From positions 372,001 to 436,000 of the forward strand of contig NZ_CP080388.1 in the NCBI RefSeq assembly GCF_030036535.1: a DNA stretch of 64,000 nucleotides, written 5' to 3'. Source of the stretch: Agrobacterium cucumeris. GTDB lineage: Bacteria > Pseudomonadota > Alphaproteobacteria > Rhizobiales > Rhizobiaceae. The stretch's first letter is position 1. Each line of letters begins with the position of its first letter. Positions 45,941-54,731 of this stretch are shown one piece after another. The notes beneath the pieces were generated by a model. The model did no database searches, was not told the origin of the DNA, and saw nothing but the letters and a program-made list of their open reading frames with translations. The translations under genes were made by a program, and so were the position numbers.

Positions 45941-48411
45941 CGATGTCGTCCCATCAGGCGCAGCATCACGAAGGTGGCAAAGCCCAGAAGCGACACGAAG
46001 CCAATGAATGCCAGCGAATAGGAAAGCACATTGGAGGACAGCCAGTTGGCAGCGATCAGTCTCCAGTTGGAGAGCGAAAACGCCCCGGTAATATAGAAAT
46101 ACGGTCGTTCCACCTCGACTGTTTCGACCTTTCCAGCCGCCGCATCGTAAGCGGCGACCCGTCCGGTGACGTCGCCCCAGCGGTTCTCGCGCGTCATGGC
46201 CGACATGCCGTCGAGAAGCTCTGCCGACGTTGGCGCGGTGGCAAGCGTCCAGACGCCTTCTCCGGAAGGGCTGAGCCCCTGCGCCAGCATGAAGGAGGCG
46301 TTGGCAGGCGGGGCATAGGGCTGCTCGGCGGCCGGCAGGAAACGCAGCGTATCCGAACTCAGATCGAAATTCCGCTTCATCCAGTCCTCGAAGGACGAGA
46401 CCTGCCCCTCCCAGACGCCGCCATCCACCCTCTCCCGCCAGTCGTTGAACAGGGTCTCGCTGTTTTGCGCGGGTGGCTGGACACCGGTTCCGACTTTCCA
46501 GGATATCTGGCTGGAGGGAACGAGATTGAACTGGCTGATCAACGCCTGCGGAAATTGCGAAATCGTTCCGACAAACAGCGCATCTCGATCGCCGATGACC
46601 AGGGGCGAAGCGACGGTCTCAACATTGATCGGATGTCCCGCAACACTCGCAAGCCGGCTGACGAGAGTTGCCGCCGCCGACATGGTGTCGGTATCGAACC
46701 GATCCAGCGAAAGCGCAACCGGGCTTCCGGCAGCCCTGTAAGGCTGGCCGGCACCCGCCATCGCCGCGAGATCCGGTTTGCGACCGATCCGGGCGTAATC
46801 CGGAATATGGATTTCGGTGGTGTCGAACAGGGCAAACCGCGGGGTCGTGCTGGCCGGCGCGCCCGGTGCGCAGGCCTGATCCTGCGCCGTCATCAACACC
46901 GCCTCGATCGTTATCTTGTTCGGTCCCGGCTTCAGATGGCGCATCGTGACATTGATGGGCAGATGCCGGAAAATACCGCCGCCATTGTTGGAGATCGGCA
47001 CCGTCGAAGCAATCTCGTTATTAACGTAGATGTCGATATGGCTGCCGGGCAAGACCTGCGAGGAATAGGCAGCGTCGAGCAGCAGCGATGCCTCACCATA
47101 GGCTGACGCATAAAAATCCGCGGGCATGCCGATGTAAAACTCGTTGCGGAAACGACGTCCGCTAAATTCGCTGCTTTCGAGACCAAGTTCGGAAAGCGCG
47201 ATGCGGCGATCCGAGGTGATGAGCGGAACGTCCGGCGCATGCCAGCTGCGGGTCGAAAAAGCCGTTCTCTGGGAGCCAGGGGCGCGCGAGATCGAGGAAA
47301 ACAGTGTCTCAATGGCCGCCTGCACCGCCTGCGGAGTGGGGCCGCTGACAAAAAGCGGCGAAAAACCGCGAGGCACGGCACCGCCAAAACCGGCAAAGGC
47401 GCCCGCCGATGCTTCCGGCGGCAACGCCCCGGCTATACCCGCAATCTCACGGGCGGTGCCTACCAGAACCGTCAGCGTTCCGGGCTTGCGCTCGGATGAA
47501 GGGGCCGTCACGAAGCGGATCGACTGGTTCGGCATCAGGGTTCGGAGCGCCAGCGCCTGCGAAAGGCGCAGGAGTGAATCCGCAAATGCCGGATTACCGA
47601 GCGACGGCGCGACTATCTCGATCGAGGTCGTGGCTTTACCATCAGGTCCAGTTGCCTGAATGTCGTCTATGTTAGTGAAAGCGCCGGCAACATCGGCATT
47701 GAAGCCGATATAGGTGTTCGCCGGACTGACGTCGGTCCACAGATCGTAGGTGGACTGGATCGTGCAATCGGTCCTGTGTCGCTGCTGCACACCGAGCGTC
47801 ACGACATTCGAGCCGACCTGCAGCACGCCGGGCGGGATTTTCAGGGAGACATTGCCCTCACCGTCAGGCGCTTCAATGCGCGCCACATCCAGTGGAACAT
47901 TGTTCAGGCTGACCTGAAAATTCGAGCTTTCAGGCGCAACCACAATGGCGTTCTGATACCCGATATTAAGCGAAACGGCGGCATTGGCCTGCTCTGGAGT
48001 AAGATAGATGCCCCATTGCCGCCGGTCCGTCTCGCCGGAAAGGCTGAGCTTCTCATAGGGCAAAATGTAACGGCGGCGGCTATCAGCAGGGGACAAGGGG
48101 GTCTGCACCGTAGCTGGTCTTGCTCCCTCCTGACGCGGAGGAACAGTAACCGGCGGAACGACGGAGCGCTGCGGCGCTGGCGAAACGGGCGCCGGCTGAA
48201 TCACAAAGGGCGGCTGCGCCGGTGGTATGGCAGGCGGCTGTCTGGGTGCCGCTGGAGGAACAACGACGGGCGGCGACACCGGTGCAGGCGCAGTCTGCGC
48301 CGGCCTTTCCGGGGACATATCAAAGGGTGAGGACTGCGCCATCGCACCGCTTGCGGCGGCGCCCCACATCAATGCTGTCAGAGAACCCCTGATCTTTTTA
48401 CCGCCGGTCAT
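45937..48411 (-). CDS. celB: CelB/BcsB, cellulose synthase periplasmic subunit
   Basis: 824 residues from the ATG at 48411, overlapping the celA stop (ATGA). Signal peptide ending near GAMAQ, a long Pro-rich linker (residues about 30-105), then the BcsB fold of alternating carbohydrate-binding-like and flavodoxin-like domains (WGIYLTPEQANAAVSLNIGY, YTNIDD-like AFTNIDDIQATG, VLPGSHIDIYVNNEIA). A single C-terminal membrane helix (VLSYSLAFIGFVSLLGFATFVML) completes the CelA channel. It guides the nascent glucan through the periplasm. The longer open frame upstream lies inside celA and is not used. Confidence 0.92.
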   Translation of the reverse strand: MTGGKKIRGSLTALMWGAAASGAMAQSSPFDMSPERPAQTAPAPVSPPVVVPPAAPRQPPAIPPAQPPFVIQPAPVSPAPQRSVVPPVTVPPRQEGARPATVQTPLSPADSRRRYILPYEKLSLSGETDRRQWGIYLTPEQANAAVSLNIGYQNAIVVAPESSNFQVSLNNVPLDVARIEAPDGEGNVSLKIPPGVLQVGSNVVTLGVQQRHRTDCTIQSTYDLWTDVSPANTYIGFNADVAGAFTNIDDIQATGPDGKATTSIEIVAPSLGNPAFADSLLRLSQALALRTLMPNQSIRFVTAPSSERKPGTLTVLVGTAREIAGIAGALPPEASAGAFAGFGGAVPRGFSPLFVSGPTPQAVQAAIETLFSSISRAPGSQRTAFSTRSWHAPDVPLITSDRRIALSELGLESSEFSGRRFRNEFYIGMPADFYASAYGEASLLLDAAYSSQVLPGSHIDIYVNNEIASTVPISNNGGGIFRHLPINVTMRHLKPGPNKITIEAVLMTAQDQACAPGAPASTTPRFALFDTTEIHIPDYARIGRKPDLAAMAGAGQPYRAAGSPVALSLDRFDTDTMSAAATLVSRLASVAGHPINVETVASPLVIGDRDALFVGTISQFPQALISQFNLVPSSQISWKVGTGVQPPAQNSETLFNDWRERVDGGVWEGQVSSFEDWMKRNFDLSSDTLRFLPAAEQPYAPPANASFMLAQGLSPSGEGVWTLATAPTSAELLDGMSAMTRENRWGDVTGRVAAYDAAAGKVETVEVERPYFYITGAFSLSNWRLIAANWLSSNVLSYSLAFIGFVSLLGFATFVMLRLMGRHR

Positions 48412-50597
48412 TTTACAGCTCCGGCAGGTTTGACGTTTTTGGCCGCGGGCCGGAGCGCCTTGACCAGATAAAAGAGACCGCGCTGCGTCTGGAACAGCGA
48501 TATGGCAAGGAAGATCGCCGTACCGCGAATGAGGCCGGGGTTTCTGCGGCGCACGCGCTGGAACTCGCTCCACTGTTCGGAATTGGCGAAGATCAGGTCG
48601 GCGATCAGGCGGTGATCGACGGCGCGCTGTGGTGAGAAGGTGCACCCGATGGAAACCAGTCCTTCGCCGCGCACCGTCCGGACCACCTTGACGGGCATGG
48701 TTTCCGGCACGCCCTCGCTGTGCGGCTTCACCTTCACGATCGCCGTCGTGTTCTTTTCGACGGTCGTGGCACTGTCGAACAGATTGATCAGCAGCCCATG
48801 CACCGATACGTTGTCGATGGAGGCCGGCACCCATGCGTCACTGCCCTCGAGCTTGACCTCACAGCGCCGCTTGACGGTGATGCGGCGCGACGCCGACTTG
48901 TCACCGCGTTCCGAGACGACACCGAGCGCGCAGCCGGCAAAAATGAGGTTGAGCAGGTTCCAGCCGCCGACGACCAGCGTCACATCGGCCTTGTAGGGCT
49001 CGCTATAGATGCGCCAGATGGCAAAGGCCATCGCAACCACCAGAAGCGCGAAAATCACGAAGAAGGGACGGCTGATTTCCGATAGCCGCGCCTCCGCAAT
49101 GGATTCGTCCTTGGCCGTCACCTTGAAGGTGGGTTTGCCGGGATTGAAAATCACGGAGACGACCGCAGGCAGAAGGTGGACCGTCTGCACATATTCGTAA
49201 AGTTCAGAAATCCACGGCCAGCGGAAGCTGCCATAGAGATAGTTCTGCATCATCAGGTTCACGAGCATGTAGGCGGCCGTATAGGCGAGGAATTCGCCAC
49301 CCGAAGCCACGAAAATCTGAAGGTCGAAGAACAGGTAAAACAGCGGCGCGAACAGGAAGATCGTGCGCGGGAACGGAAACAGCCAGAACAGCGTCGACGA
49401 CATGTAACAGAGGCGCTGCGTGAAGGAGAGGCCACGCTTGAACAAAGGCTGACGGAAGATCAGGATCTGCATCATGCCCTGCGCCCAGCGGCTGCGCTGG
49501 CCGATGAAGCTTGCAAACGTGGCCGGCTGCAGGCCGGCGATCAGCGGTTTGTCGACATAGATGCTGTTCCAGCCGCGCGAATGCAGCGCCAGTGCCGTTT
49601 CGCAATCCTCGGTGATGCTGACACCGCTGAAGCCTTCGGTATCCTGCAGCGCCTCGCGCCGCAGCACGGCGGCGGAACCGCAGAAAAACGCGCCGTTCCA
49701 CTTGTCGAGACCACGCTGGATGATGCCGTAAAACATCTCGTTTTCGCTGGGCATCGTCTCGAAGGTGCGCAGATTGCGCTCGATCGGATCGGGATTGACG
49801 AAGAAATGCGGCGTCTGCACCAGGAAGAGCCGGGGGTCTTCCTCGAAATAACCAACCGTCTCCAGAAGAAAATCGCGGGCGGGCGCATGGTCGGCATCAA
49901 ACACCGTCACCAGTTCGCCGGTGGAATGGGCAAGACCATTATTGAGATTGCCGGCCTTGGCGTGGACGTTGCGCTCGCGCGTCAGATAACGCACGTCGAG
50001 ATCCTCGCAGAGCTGCTTCAGCTCCTCGTGACGACGCTGCGCCGCTTGCGCCTCGACGATGTTGCTGGAATTGCGCTTCTGCACCGAGCCGCCATCATCC
50101 AGTAGCCACACCGTGAACCGGTCGGCCGGATAATCCATGTTCTTGGCCGCCGCCAGCGTGTTGGCCAGAAGCTCGGCATCCTCATTATAACTCGGCACGA
50201 AGACATCGACCGTCGGCCGATAGTCCGGTGAGCCGGGCCGCGTCTTGCGCGACGGCAGCGGCATGGAGACGATGACAAGGCTGAGGCCCAGCATCACGAC
50301 GCTGTACATTTCCGCCAGATAAAGCAGAAAGCCGGGAATGAAGTTCTCGAGCTGGTTGACGGGCGGCAACGTGCTGGTGGTGCGCCAATAGACGTAACGC
50401 AGAACGATGGCCGTGCCGAAACCCAGCGCCACCAGACGCCAGGCCCCCTGCCCGTTGAACCCCTTGATGGTCGCCAGAAGAACCAGCGAGATCGCGGTCG
50501 CGACCAGATGCGTCTGCAGGCTGACCGGCATCGTGACGATGGCCAGAACGCAAAGCGACACAAGCAACCAGACAATGACTGTGATGGCCTTGTTCAT
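48408..50597 (-). CDS. celA: CelA/BcsA, cellulose synthase catalytic subunit with PilZ domain
   Basis: 729 residues from ATG 50597, chosen because GGAAAG stands seven bases upstream; ATG 50624 would add nine residues. GT2 processive synthase: a set of N-terminal helices; VDVFVPSYNEDAELL; DxD in VFDADHAP (about residue 233); TED in SITEDCETAL (about 329); QRSRW in the Q-x-x-R-W motif (about 367); further helices; then a PilZ domain (about 550-660) with ITVKRRCEVKL and DNVSVHGLL, which binds cyclic di-GMP. It polymerises UDP-glucose into beta-1,4-glucan and extrudes it. Activation by c-di-GMP is established for the family. Coupled to celB; 67 bp after bcsN. Confidence 0.95.
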   Translation of the reverse strand: MNKAITVIVWLLVSLCVLAIVTMPVSLQTHLVATAISLVLLATIKGFNGQGAWRLVALGFGTAIVLRYVYWRTTSTLPPVNQLENFIPGFLLYLAEMYSVVMLGLSLVIVSMPLPSRKTRPGSPDYRPTVDVFVPSYNEDAELLANTLAAAKNMDYPADRFTVWLLDDGGSVQKRNSSNIVEAQAAQRRHEELKQLCEDLDVRYLTRERNVHAKAGNLNNGLAHSTGELVTVFDADHAPARDFLLETVGYFEEDPRLFLVQTPHFFVNPDPIERNLRTFETMPSENEMFYGIIQRGLDKWNGAFFCGSAAVLRREALQDTEGFSGVSITEDCETALALHSRGWNSIYVDKPLIAGLQPATFASFIGQRSRWAQGMMQILIFRQPLFKRGLSFTQRLCYMSSTLFWLFPFPRTIFLFAPLFYLFFDLQIFVASGGEFLAYTAAYMLVNLMMQNYLYGSFRWPWISELYEYVQTVHLLPAVVSVIFNPGKPTFKVTAKDESIAEARLSEISRPFFVIFALLVVAMAFAIWRIYSEPYKADVTLVVGGWNLLNLIFAGCALGVVSERGDKSASRRITVKRRCEVKLEGSDAWVPASIDNVSVHGLLINLFDSATTVEKNTTAIVKVKPHSEGVPETMPVKVVRTVRGEGLVSIGCTFSPQRAVDHRLIADLIFANSEQWSEFQRVRRRNPGLIRGTAIFLAISLFQTQRGLFYLVKALRPAAKNVKPAGAVK

Positions 50598-50664
50598 CCA
50601 GAAACTTTCCGTTCTCTTCGCCATCCGGAATTTCGGCCCGGAATTTCCGCTTCATTCCCGGTGA

Positions 50665-51663
50665 TCATCTGCATCCCTGGGCCACTCCCGAACCGGCCAG
50701 ACATGCTGGCGAGGGAATGGACACCTGCGGAACCTGTGATGGTTGCTGGCCGCTCCTTGCCGTTCCGCTCTCGGCGCGCTGGCCCATTGCTGCTGGTCGT
50801 GCAGGCTGAACGGGCGCGCCAGCCGATGTGGGCGACGGAATATTGACAGCAGCAACGGGCGGCAGCGGCTGTGGTTCCGGCTGCACCGGCGGGGCGGCAA
50901 CCGCGCGACGGACTGGCGGCGTTGTCGGCACGCTGGCAGTCACTTCACCGCCGGGCCGCATCGGCACCTCGTTTGTCTTCAGGGGATAAACCGGATTGCC
51001 CGGCCGTCCGAGGTTTTTGTCCACCGCCTGCGGCGTGCCGTAAGGGTTCCAGCTTTCAGAAGCATAGGTGCCGGTGATCGTGTAATTATACATGACCGCC
51101 AGAAGTCGCTCGACACTCGCGCCGGACTGGCAGAGGCGCAGCCGCACCTTGATGCGGCCGAGATTGCGGAAATCCTGCCGCATGCTTTCCGGCGAGCGTA
51201 TATCCTGCCAGCCATAAAGGCAGGTATCATCACCCCGGCCGCTGCCGGCGGCATAAGAAAAGGCGCCATAGCCATTCTGCAGGTAGTTCGCCGACATGGC
51301 GATGTTTTGTCCCGGAAATTCGGTGCGGATTTCGCGCGCGACTGACGCAGCCCGGAAACCGCTGAAACCAAGAGCGTCGCGATCGGTATCACCAGCCTGC
51401 TGCGGGCCGAAAAACTCCGCCTTGATGTAGTTCTGTCCGGGTGTGGCAGCCTCGGATCGCAATATGACCTGTTGCGCCACCGCATTGGAATAGGTGCGGT
51501 TGACCACGGTGACAATTTCCGGACCACCAGGCGGCGGGAAAACCAGCGCTTCGGACGGAGACAACATCTGTGCGCCCCCGAACGAGCGAACGCCCGCGGG
51601 AGTATTGCAGCCCGTAAGAACCACAATGGAGAACAGCAATGAAGTATAGGCAGAAAATCTCAC
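50665..51663 (-). CDS. bcsN: BcsN, cellulose biosynthesis lipoprotein
   Basis: 332 residues if translation starts at GTG 51663, which has AGGGG nine bases upstream and yields a compact lipoprotein signal ending in LTGC. A longer frame from 51735 would put 24 polar residues ahead of the signal and is less likely. The protein has the CBP_BcsN pattern: PSEALVFPPPGGPEIVTVVNRTYSNAVAQ, YGAFSYAAGSGRGDDTCLYGWQDI, RLRLCQSGASVERLLAVMYNY, and a Pro/Ala-rich, low-complexity C-terminus. BcsN occurs in rhizobial cellulose loci; its role is not known, and an outer-membrane or periplasmic accessory is likely. It heads the bcsN-celABCG transcript. Confidence 0.83.
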   Translation of the reverse strand: MRFSAYTSLLFSIVVLTGCNTPAGVRSFGGAQMLSPSEALVFPPPGGPEIVTVVNRTYSNAVAQQVILRSEAATPGQNYIKAEFFGPQQAGDTDRDALGFSGFRAASVAREIRTEFPGQNIAMSANYLQNGYGAFSYAAGSGRGDDTCLYGWQDIRSPESMRQDFRNLGRIKVRLRLCQSGASVERLLAVMYNYTITGTYASESWNPYGTPQAVDKNLGRPGNPVYPLKTNEVPMRPGGEVTASVPTTPPVRRAVAAPPVQPEPQPLPPVAAVNIPSPTSAGAPVQPARPAAMGQRAESGTARSGQQPSQVPQVSIPSPACLAGSGVAQGCR

Positions 51664-51999
51664 TGCCTTGTGCCCCTCTATTTCCCCAACGCCGCCCATA
51701 TTAAAAAGAGGCCGAATCACTAATGACGAGACCATTGCTACGAAATACGTGAGGACTACGAATAAGCAATCTCAAATTTTCGTTGTAATTTCTGACACTT
51801 TGTGGATTCCGAATCACCCTGGACGCACTATTTGCCACTGAGGACCGTGGAACCAAACGCACGAATGCGGGTTGGCTCAGGGTGAGGTCGATGATTTTAC
51901 GGTTGCAGCGCAATATGTCCCATGGTCTACTTGCTTCTATAATCACGTATTTTTATTGATCTATTTTTTCATTCGACTGTAAAAACAGAGAGTTAACTG
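51664..51999. other. Divergent promoter region of bcsN and the AGE epimerase
   Basis: 336 bp, AT-rich toward the epimerase side (TTTTTATTGATCTATTTTTTC just before it). It must hold the promoters of the cellulose operon and of the epimerase gene. I see no strong hairpin, sigma-54 site or clear operator. Confidence 0.5.
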
Positions 52000-53184
52000 A
52001 TGACAGTGCAATTTCCGAGTGCCGCCCAGGCGCTTGCCGAAGAGATCGGAACATTACGGAAATGGCTGGATGAGGATGCCCTGCCGCTATGGTGGGAGGC
52101 GGGTTCGGCCCGCCCGGATGGCGGCTTTTACGAGCGCCTCGGCCAGGATGCCAAACCGGTTTTTTCCGATGATCGTCGCGCCCGCGTGCAGCCGCGTCAG
52201 GCCTATTGTTTCGCCGCCGCCGGCCAGCACGGCTGGCAGGGGCCCTGGAAAGAGGCGCTCCTGCATGGCCTCAGCTGGTTCGAAAAGGTCTATCGTCTCG
52301 ATAACGGTCTTTACGGCAACCTCGCCGACCAGACCGGCAAACTGATCGATCCGTCCTTCGATCTCTACAATCAGGCCTTTGCGCTTTTCGCCGCCGCCCA
52401 GACCGCTGCGAGCCTGCCCGAGCGCAAGGACGAGATGCGCGGCCGGGCGCTGGATATTCTTGCCATCCTCAAACGTGACTACAAACATCCCGTCGCCGGT
52501 TTCGAGGAGGCGAACCCGCCGCGCACGCCTCTCTGTTCCAATCCGCACATGCATCTGTTCGAGGCGATGCTGGCCTGGGAGGTGCAAGATCCAGATGGCC
52601 CATGGTCGGCTTTGGCCGACGAGATCGCCGATCTGGCGCTCACCCGCTTCATCGATGGCGGCAATGGCGGCCTTCGAGAATTCTTCGAGCATGACTGGAC
52701 GCCGCATAAGAGCGACAAGGGCCGGATCATGGAGCCGGGCCACCAGTTCGAATGGGCATGGCTTCTGGTGCGCTGGGGCAGCCTGCGCAACAGCGGCGAG
52801 GCGATCGAAAAAGCCAAGCGCATGTTTGAGATCGGCGAAGAGCATGGCATCTGCGCCCGCCGCAAGGTGGCGGTCATGAGCCTCTACGACGATTTTTCGG
52901 TGCATGACGCGTTGGCGCGCCTATGGCCCCAGACGGAATGGCTGAAGGCGGCGGTGCGCCTTGCCAGCGTCACATCAGGTGAGGAACGGCAGCGTTACCT
53001 TGCGTCGGGCCTCAGGGCCATCGGCGCGCTGCAGCCTTTCCTCGACACGCCGGTGAAGGGTCTCTGGTTCGACAAATGGCCGGCCAACAGGCCGATGCTC
53101 GACGAGCCGGCACCGGCCAGCACGTTCTATCACATCGTCTGCGCCATCTATGAGGCTGAGGCCGTGCTGGCGGTCAGCGGATAA
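52000..53184 (+). CDS. AGE-family epimerase/isomerase (N-acylglucosamine 2-epimerase-like)
   Basis: 394 residues, (alpha/alpha)6 barrel family. Landmarks: WWEAGSARPDGGFYERL; RARVQPRQAYCFA, with the conserved Arg; NQAFALFAAAQ; PRTPLCSNPHMHLFEAMLAW; IMEPGHQFEWAWLLVRW, with the catalytic His; and a late PASTFYHIVCAIYE with the second His. Members isomerise mannose/fructose, mannose/glucose or cellobiose, or epimerise N-acylglucosamine. The RIMEPGHQFEW type resembles mannose isomerase/YihS-like enzymes more than renin-binding protein. Standing next to cellulose genes does not settle the substrate. Convergent with the GH26-like gene. Confidence 0.85.
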   Translation: MTVQFPSAAQALAEEIGTLRKWLDEDALPLWWEAGSARPDGGFYERLGQDAKPVFSDDRRARVQPRQAYCFAAAGQHGWQGPWKEALLHGLSWFEKVYRLDNGLYGNLADQTGKLIDPSFDLYNQAFALFAAAQTAASLPERKDEMRGRALDILAILKRDYKHPVAGFEEANPPRTPLCSNPHMHLFEAMLAWEVQDPDGPWSALADEIADLALTRFIDGGNGGLREFFEHDWTPHKSDKGRIMEPGHQFEWAWLLVRWGSLRNSGEAIEKAKRMFEIGEEHGICARRKVAVMSLYDDFSVHDALARLWPQTEWLKAAVRLASVTSGEERQRYLASGLRAIGALQPFLDTPVKGLWFDKWPANRPMLDEPAPASTFYHIVCAIYEAEAVLAVSG

Positions 53185-53197
53185 TGTCCGGGCGGGC

Positions 53198-53227
53198 GAG
53201 CGGGCCGGGCGTCCGCTCGGCCCGCTC
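53198..53227. terminator. Bidirectional hairpin between convergent genes
   Basis: GAGCGGGCCG (53198-53207) pairs perfectly with CGGCCCGCTC (53218-53227) in the 52-bp gap between the AGE and GH26-like stops. No T-runs. Confidence 0.55.
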
Positions 53228-53236
53228 CGGCCTCAA

Positions 53237-54199
53237 TCAAGCCTTGGCCGGGCGCACCACGCGCCAGTCGGGCTTGCCGAGATTGTGCGGCCAGGGGTGC
53301 ACGTCCTTGTCGTTGAAATAGACGACTTCTTCCAGCCTCGGAAAATCCGCCTGTTTCAGCGTTACGTCGTTCATCCATGGACGGACATAGGAATCGCCGC
53401 CTTCATAACCGAGTTCTGCGACCCAGACCGGTCGGTTGAAGGTTTCGACAAGTCCGTATCCCTTGCGCAGCAGATCGGAGAACGTCTTCGGTCCGCCATA
53501 TTCGATCTTGTCGTAATCTTCGAGACCGAAGACCGAAAGGCCGACGAGATCGGCGTAGTTATCGCCGGGATAATAAGCCCGAAGGCCATCAAGTCCCTTG
53601 GGCGACCACATCACCTTGACACCGGGAACCGCCCTGCGGGTCATGTCCACCATGCGTTTATAGGCCGTGATGTAGTCCCGAGGGTTCCAGCCGGACCATG
53701 AGAAGCGGCCGGACGTGTCTTCCATTTCCTGACCCCAGCGCAGGATCAGCGGGCTTTTCATCGCCGACATGCGTGCGGCTATCGCCTGCATGTTCTTGTC
53801 GTAGTCGCCTCCCAGCACCTTGCGGCGCAACTCGTCGGAGGAAAGCCGCCAGTTGACGTCCCATGACCATGGTTCGACGGTGATCAGCACATTGCGCTTG
53901 CGCTCCAGGGCATACGCGTCCGCGAGCGCAAGACTGTCGAGATCCACGTCTTCCCAGGGCAGGAACAGATGTTCCGTCGCCACCCCGGCCTGTCCGGTGA
54001 AATCACCATGCGGATCGTAAGCACCGAAACGGATACCATCCGCATGCAATGTCGGACGTTTGTCGGCAAGCGTCTTCATGCCCGTGGCGCCCATGGGTGC
54101 AACACCCTGCGCATCCAGTTTGAACATGGGGTACATGCTGGCCGAAAAAGCCACTGCCGCCCCGCTTGCGAAGAGAAGTTTTCTTCTTGTTATCTGCAT
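53237..54199 (-). CDS. GH26-like glycosidase with Tat-type signal
   Basis: 320 residues. The N-terminus TRRKLLFASGAAVAFSASM fits a twin-arginine signal. The mature protein resembles GH26 beta-mannanases and beta-1,3-xylanase/lichenase relatives: TVEPWSW, LRWGQEMED with the likely acid/base Glu158 (RWGQE), VMWSPKGLDGLRAYYPGD, and WVAELGYEGG with the likely nucleophile Glu262. Expected to cut a beta-linked glycan outside the cytoplasm. As the last gene of an operon with a cellulose-synthase-like GT2, it may trim or release the product, as BcsZ does for cellulose (inference). Family assignment is by motif and spacing. Confidence 0.78.
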   Translation of the reverse strand: MQITRRKLLFASGAAVAFSASMYPMFKLDAQGVAPMGATGMKTLADKRPTLHADGIRFGAYDPHGDFTGQAGVATEHLFLPWEDVDLDSLALADAYALERKRNVLITVEPWSWDVNWRLSSDELRRKVLGGDYDKNMQAIAARMSAMKSPLILRWGQEMEDTSGRFSWSGWNPRDYITAYKRMVDMTRRAVPGVKVMWSPKGLDGLRAYYPGDNYADLVGLSVFGLEDYDKIEYGGPKTFSDLLRKGYGLVETFNRPVWVAELGYEGGDSYVRPWMNDVTLKQADFPRLEEVVYFNDKDVHPWPHNLGKPDWRVVRPAKA

Positions 54200-54212
54200 G
54201 ACACTTTCCTCC

Positions 54213-54716
54213 CTACCGCGTCGCCGTCATCGCCTTGCCATAGGCGGCGATCTGCGGGGTGACGTCGTCCTTGCGGACAAGTTTCAGGAATTCATCGCCG
54301 GGCCTTGGCGGGTTGTGCCGGAACACATACCACTGGCCGCCCTGCTTGCGCTGATAGAGCATCTTGCCGATGCGGCCGTGGTCAAAGCAGGTATCGGCCT
54401 TGCCGCTGCCATTATCGGCTTTCCAGGTGGCGCGCATGCACAGCGTGCCTTTGGCATCGACGGTCCAGATGCCCTCACCGACGGATTTTTTGCCTTTTTC
54501 TTCCGTCAGGGCGATGAATTTGCGGCCATCGGCAATGAAACGCCCGCCGCCCGTATCCCATTTCCAGGTCTTGTCGAAGTACATTTCCACGACTTCGCTG
54601 GTTCTGAGCGGTTTCGGCGTCTTCGTGCCGCCTGCGGCGTGGACGGCACTGGGCGCGATCACCGCAAGGCAGAGTACGAAAGCGGAGAATCCGCAGTTGC
54701 TTATTGTTGTTCTCAT
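54213..54716 (-). CDS. DUF995 domain exported protein
   Basis: 167 residues from ATG 54716 (GGAGGAGG upstream). Signal peptide ending near AVHA/AGG. The mature part shows the DUF995 pattern: LRTSEVVEMYFDKTWKWDTGGG, RFIADGRKFIAL, GIWTVDAKGTLCMRATW, TCFDHGRIGKMLYQR and a terminal GDEFLKLV. Two cysteines are placed to bridge. The family is common in rhizobia; function unknown, with a lipocalin-like small barrel plausible. It sits between the GT2 and the GH26-like gene in one transcript, so a role in handling the glycan is likely but unproven. Confidence 0.82.
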   Translation of the reverse strand: MRTTISNCGFSAFVLCLAVIAPSAVHAAGGTKTPKPLRTSEVVEMYFDKTWKWDTGGGRFIADGRKFIALTEEKGKKSVGEGIWTVDAKGTLCMRATWKADNGSGKADTCFDHGRIGKMLYQRKQGGQWYVFRHNPPRPGDEFLKLVRKDDVTPQIAAYGKAMTATR

Positions 54717-54731
54717 CACAGCCTCCTCCTT

